Shown here: positions 3,964 through 5,006 of the stretch, piece by piece
Layout: the number at the start of each line of letters is the position of its first letter
Position numbering within the stretch: the first letter of the stretch is position 1
The notes under the pieces: generated by a model
What the model was told of the DNA's origin: nothing
Database searches by the model: none
Seen by the model: the letters and a program-made list of their open reading frames with translations, nothing else
Translations under genes and position numbers: made by a program
Source of the DNA: Christensenella sp. UBA7868
GTDB taxonomy: Bacteria; Bacillota; Clostridia; Christensenellales; UBA1242
Direction of reading: 5' to 3'
DNA: 5,006 nt
NCBI GenBank assembly: GCA_002501285.1
Contig: DLSG01000041.1
Coordinates: 303-5,308 of the forward strand

Positions 3964-4644
3964 ATGAACTACGAATTATTACAAAACAATGAAGCAAGAC
4001 TTTGGGGTAAAATTGTATCAACCCCAGTTTATAGCCACAGCGTTATAGACGAAAAATTTTATGAATTTAATTTGGAGGTGCCAAGACTTAGCGATTCGAG
4101 TGATGTTATTCCTATAACTATTTCGGAAAAACTTTTGTTAAATCAAGATTTCAGCCTAAACAATCTTGTAGCATTAAGCGGTCAGTTTAGGAGTTATAAC
4201 AAATTAGTTGACGGAAAAAGTAAACTAATGCTTACTGTTTTTGTCCGAGAACTTTTAGAAGTGGATACAAGCGTAAATCCAAACATCATCATTCTTAAAG
4301 GCTATTTGTGTAAACAACCTATATTTAGAACAACACCTTTTAAAAGAGAAATCACAGATATTTTGCTTGCGGTAAACAGGGCGTATAATAAAAGTGATTA
4401 TATTCCAGCAATTGCATGGGGAAGAAATGCAAGGTTTGTTAAGGATATGCCTGTTGGAACTAAACTTGAAATTGAGGGGAGAATACAATCCAGACTTTAT
4501 CAAAAAAAGATAAGTGAAACAGAAAATGTTGAAAAAGTTGCTTATGAAATTTCAATTTCAAAATTAAATGTTATTGAAAACGAACTTATAACGAATGTGG
4601 AACTTGAAAGAAATAAAAAGAATGTTAAAAGTGTAAGTGAGTAG
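3964..4644 (+). CDS. Two-OB-fold single-stranded DNA-binding-like protein
   Basis: This 226-residue protein contains two OB-type domains. Residues 10-98 are a diverged first copy (ARLWGKIVSTP ... LVALSGQFRSY). Residues 107-205 are a clear SSB/PriB-like copy with GYLCKQPIFRTTPFKREITD, LAVNR, DYIPAIAWGRNA and LEIEGRIQSRLYQKK, matching the bacterial SSB core. It should bind single-stranded nucleic acid in the cytoplasm, perhaps as a dimer given two folds per chain. The C-terminus (NKKNVKSVSE) lacks the acidic DDIPF-type tip through which housekeeping SSB recruits partners, so this looks like an auxiliary paralogue. I chose the ATG at 3964 because AAAGGAG ends 7 bases upstream; a TTG at 3940 in the same frame precedes that site. 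It follows pdaB by 24 bp and is closed by a terminator. Fold is confident; role is not known. Confidence 0.85.
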   Translation: MNYELLQNNEARLWGKIVSTPVYSHSVIDEKFYEFNLEVPRLSDSSDVIPITISEKLLLNQDFSLNNLVALSGQFRSYNKLVDGKSKLMLTVFVRELLEVDTSVNPNIIILKGYLCKQPIFRTTPFKREITDILLAVNRAYNKSDYIPAIAWGRNARFVKDMPVGTKLEIEGRIQSRLYQKKISETENVEKVAYEISISKLNVIENELITNVELERNKKNVKSVSE

Positions 4645-4692
4645 ATACCATAAAAACTAATTAAAAATATAAAAAAGATTAAAAAAGTGTAC

Positions 4693-4719
4693 AAAACCGC
4701 CCAATTTAGGCGGTTTTTT
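4693..4719 (+). terminator. Intrinsic terminator of the pdaB-SSB operon
   Basis: Perfect arms AAAACCGCC (4693-4701) and GGCGGTTTT (4709-4717), loop CAATTTA, and a T run 4714-4719. It lies 48 bp after the SSB-like stop and insulates rnpB from upstream transcription. The symmetrical A and T runs make it potentially bidirectional. The stretch 4720-4915 is AT-rich with no gene that I can support. Confidence 0.92.
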
Positions 4720-4916
4720 GCTTTTATTTTATTGATTTTTGTAAATTTTAATTCAAATTTCAAATTGGTTTAAAAAATTTATTTTAAATTTTAGTCTGGT
4801 AAATATAAATAGAAAATTAAAAGTGTTATATTTAATTTTAATTAAAAAAAATTAAATTTAATGCTTAAAAAGAAACATCATTAAAGTTTTTGGTAAAAAT
4901 TTCTTAAATAAATCTA

Positions 4917-4945
4917 TTTACAAAACAAAAAAACTTTGTTATAAT
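4917..4945 (+). promoter_or_regulatory. Promoter of rnpB with extended -10
   Basis: TTTACA (4917-4922), a 17 bp spacer and TATAAT (4940-4945) preceded by TGT (4937-4939), an extended -10. A start at about G4952 fits the expected 5' end of the RNase P RNA, and the A/T tracts upstream could help polymerase. This is what a constitutive stable-RNA gene would need. Confidence 0.85.
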
Positions 4946-4951
4946 TAAATC

Positions 4952-5006
4952 GTTAGTTATCCAGACAAACGCGTGAGAAATTACGAGGAAAGTCCGAGCA
5001 TCACAG
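4952..5006 (+). ncRNA. rnpB: RNase P RNA, 5' part (continues past window)
   Basis: The catalytic RNA of RNase P, which matures tRNA 5' ends. The conserved region I GAGGAAAGTCCGAGC (4985-4999) is diagnostic. Upstream, CCAGACAAACGC (4961-4972) matches the P2-region pattern of class A RNAs such as the E. coli one (CCAGACAGTCGC). Between them a very short P3 can form: CGTGA (4972-4976), a GAAA tetraloop, TTACG (4981-4985). Only about 55 nt are inside the window, so class and completeness cannot be settled. The 5' end is set from the promoter position and could be off by a base or two. Confidence 0.93.

Noticed and set aside
4255..4763. Two minus-strand frames opposite the SSB-like gene and its terminator
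   Set aside because: Shadows of the SSB-like gene; one runs straight through the terminator hairpin and reads as AT-driven hydrophobic residues.
4832..4861. Imperfect 12 bp inverted repeat upstream of rnpB
   Set aside because: Composed wholly of A and T with one mismatch; expected by chance in this spacer.

Overview
The window is strongly AT-rich and reads as a chromosomal segment of a low-GC, anaerobic, probably endospore-forming Firmicute (Clostridia-like). The evidence is a rubrerythrin, a PdaB-type sporulation polysaccharide deacetylase, AAGGAG/AAGGTGG ribosome binding sites, sigma-A style promoters, T-tailed hairpin terminators, and the 5' end of a bacterial RNase P RNA. No transposase, integrase or CRISPR array is visible.

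Layout. On the minus strand lie a lipoprotein of unknown function (749 down past the window edge) and, upstream of it, rubrerythrin (1452-799). A compact divergent promoter region (about 1480-1543) separates rubrerythrin from a plus-strand CYTH-domain protein (1544-2296), which ends at a bidirectional terminator. The intergenic stretch 2297-2510 holds that terminator, a TAT microsatellite and a nested palindrome. A minus-strand 73-residue XRE regulator (2732-2511) faces a strong plus-strand promoter across a pair of direct-repeat operators. That promoter does not lead into a protein gene. It drives a predicted small RNA of about 93 nt (2802-2894) ending in an intrinsic terminator with a C-rich loop. 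After about 200 bp of featureless AT-rich DNA come a promoter-like region with an inverted repeat, pdaB (3172-3939), and 24 bp later a two-OB-fold SSB-like protein (3964-4644), closed by a terminator (4693-4719). After another AT-rich spacer, an extended -10 promoter drives rnpB, which runs off the right edge.

Most notable signals. (1) The XRE regulator, operators and small RNA have the geometry of a phage-style repressor switch whose regulated product is a small RNA; its C-rich loop could pair over 9 bp with the pdaB ribosome binding site about 280 nt downstream. (2) Three genes (lipoprotein, CYTH, XRE) lack a Shine-Dalgarno sequence and each has a -10 hexamer ending exactly 6 nt before the ATG, which predicts leaderless mRNAs. 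The other three genes have good Shine-Dalgarno sequences.

The gene calls are well supported. The regulatory interpretation is inference from sequence alone.
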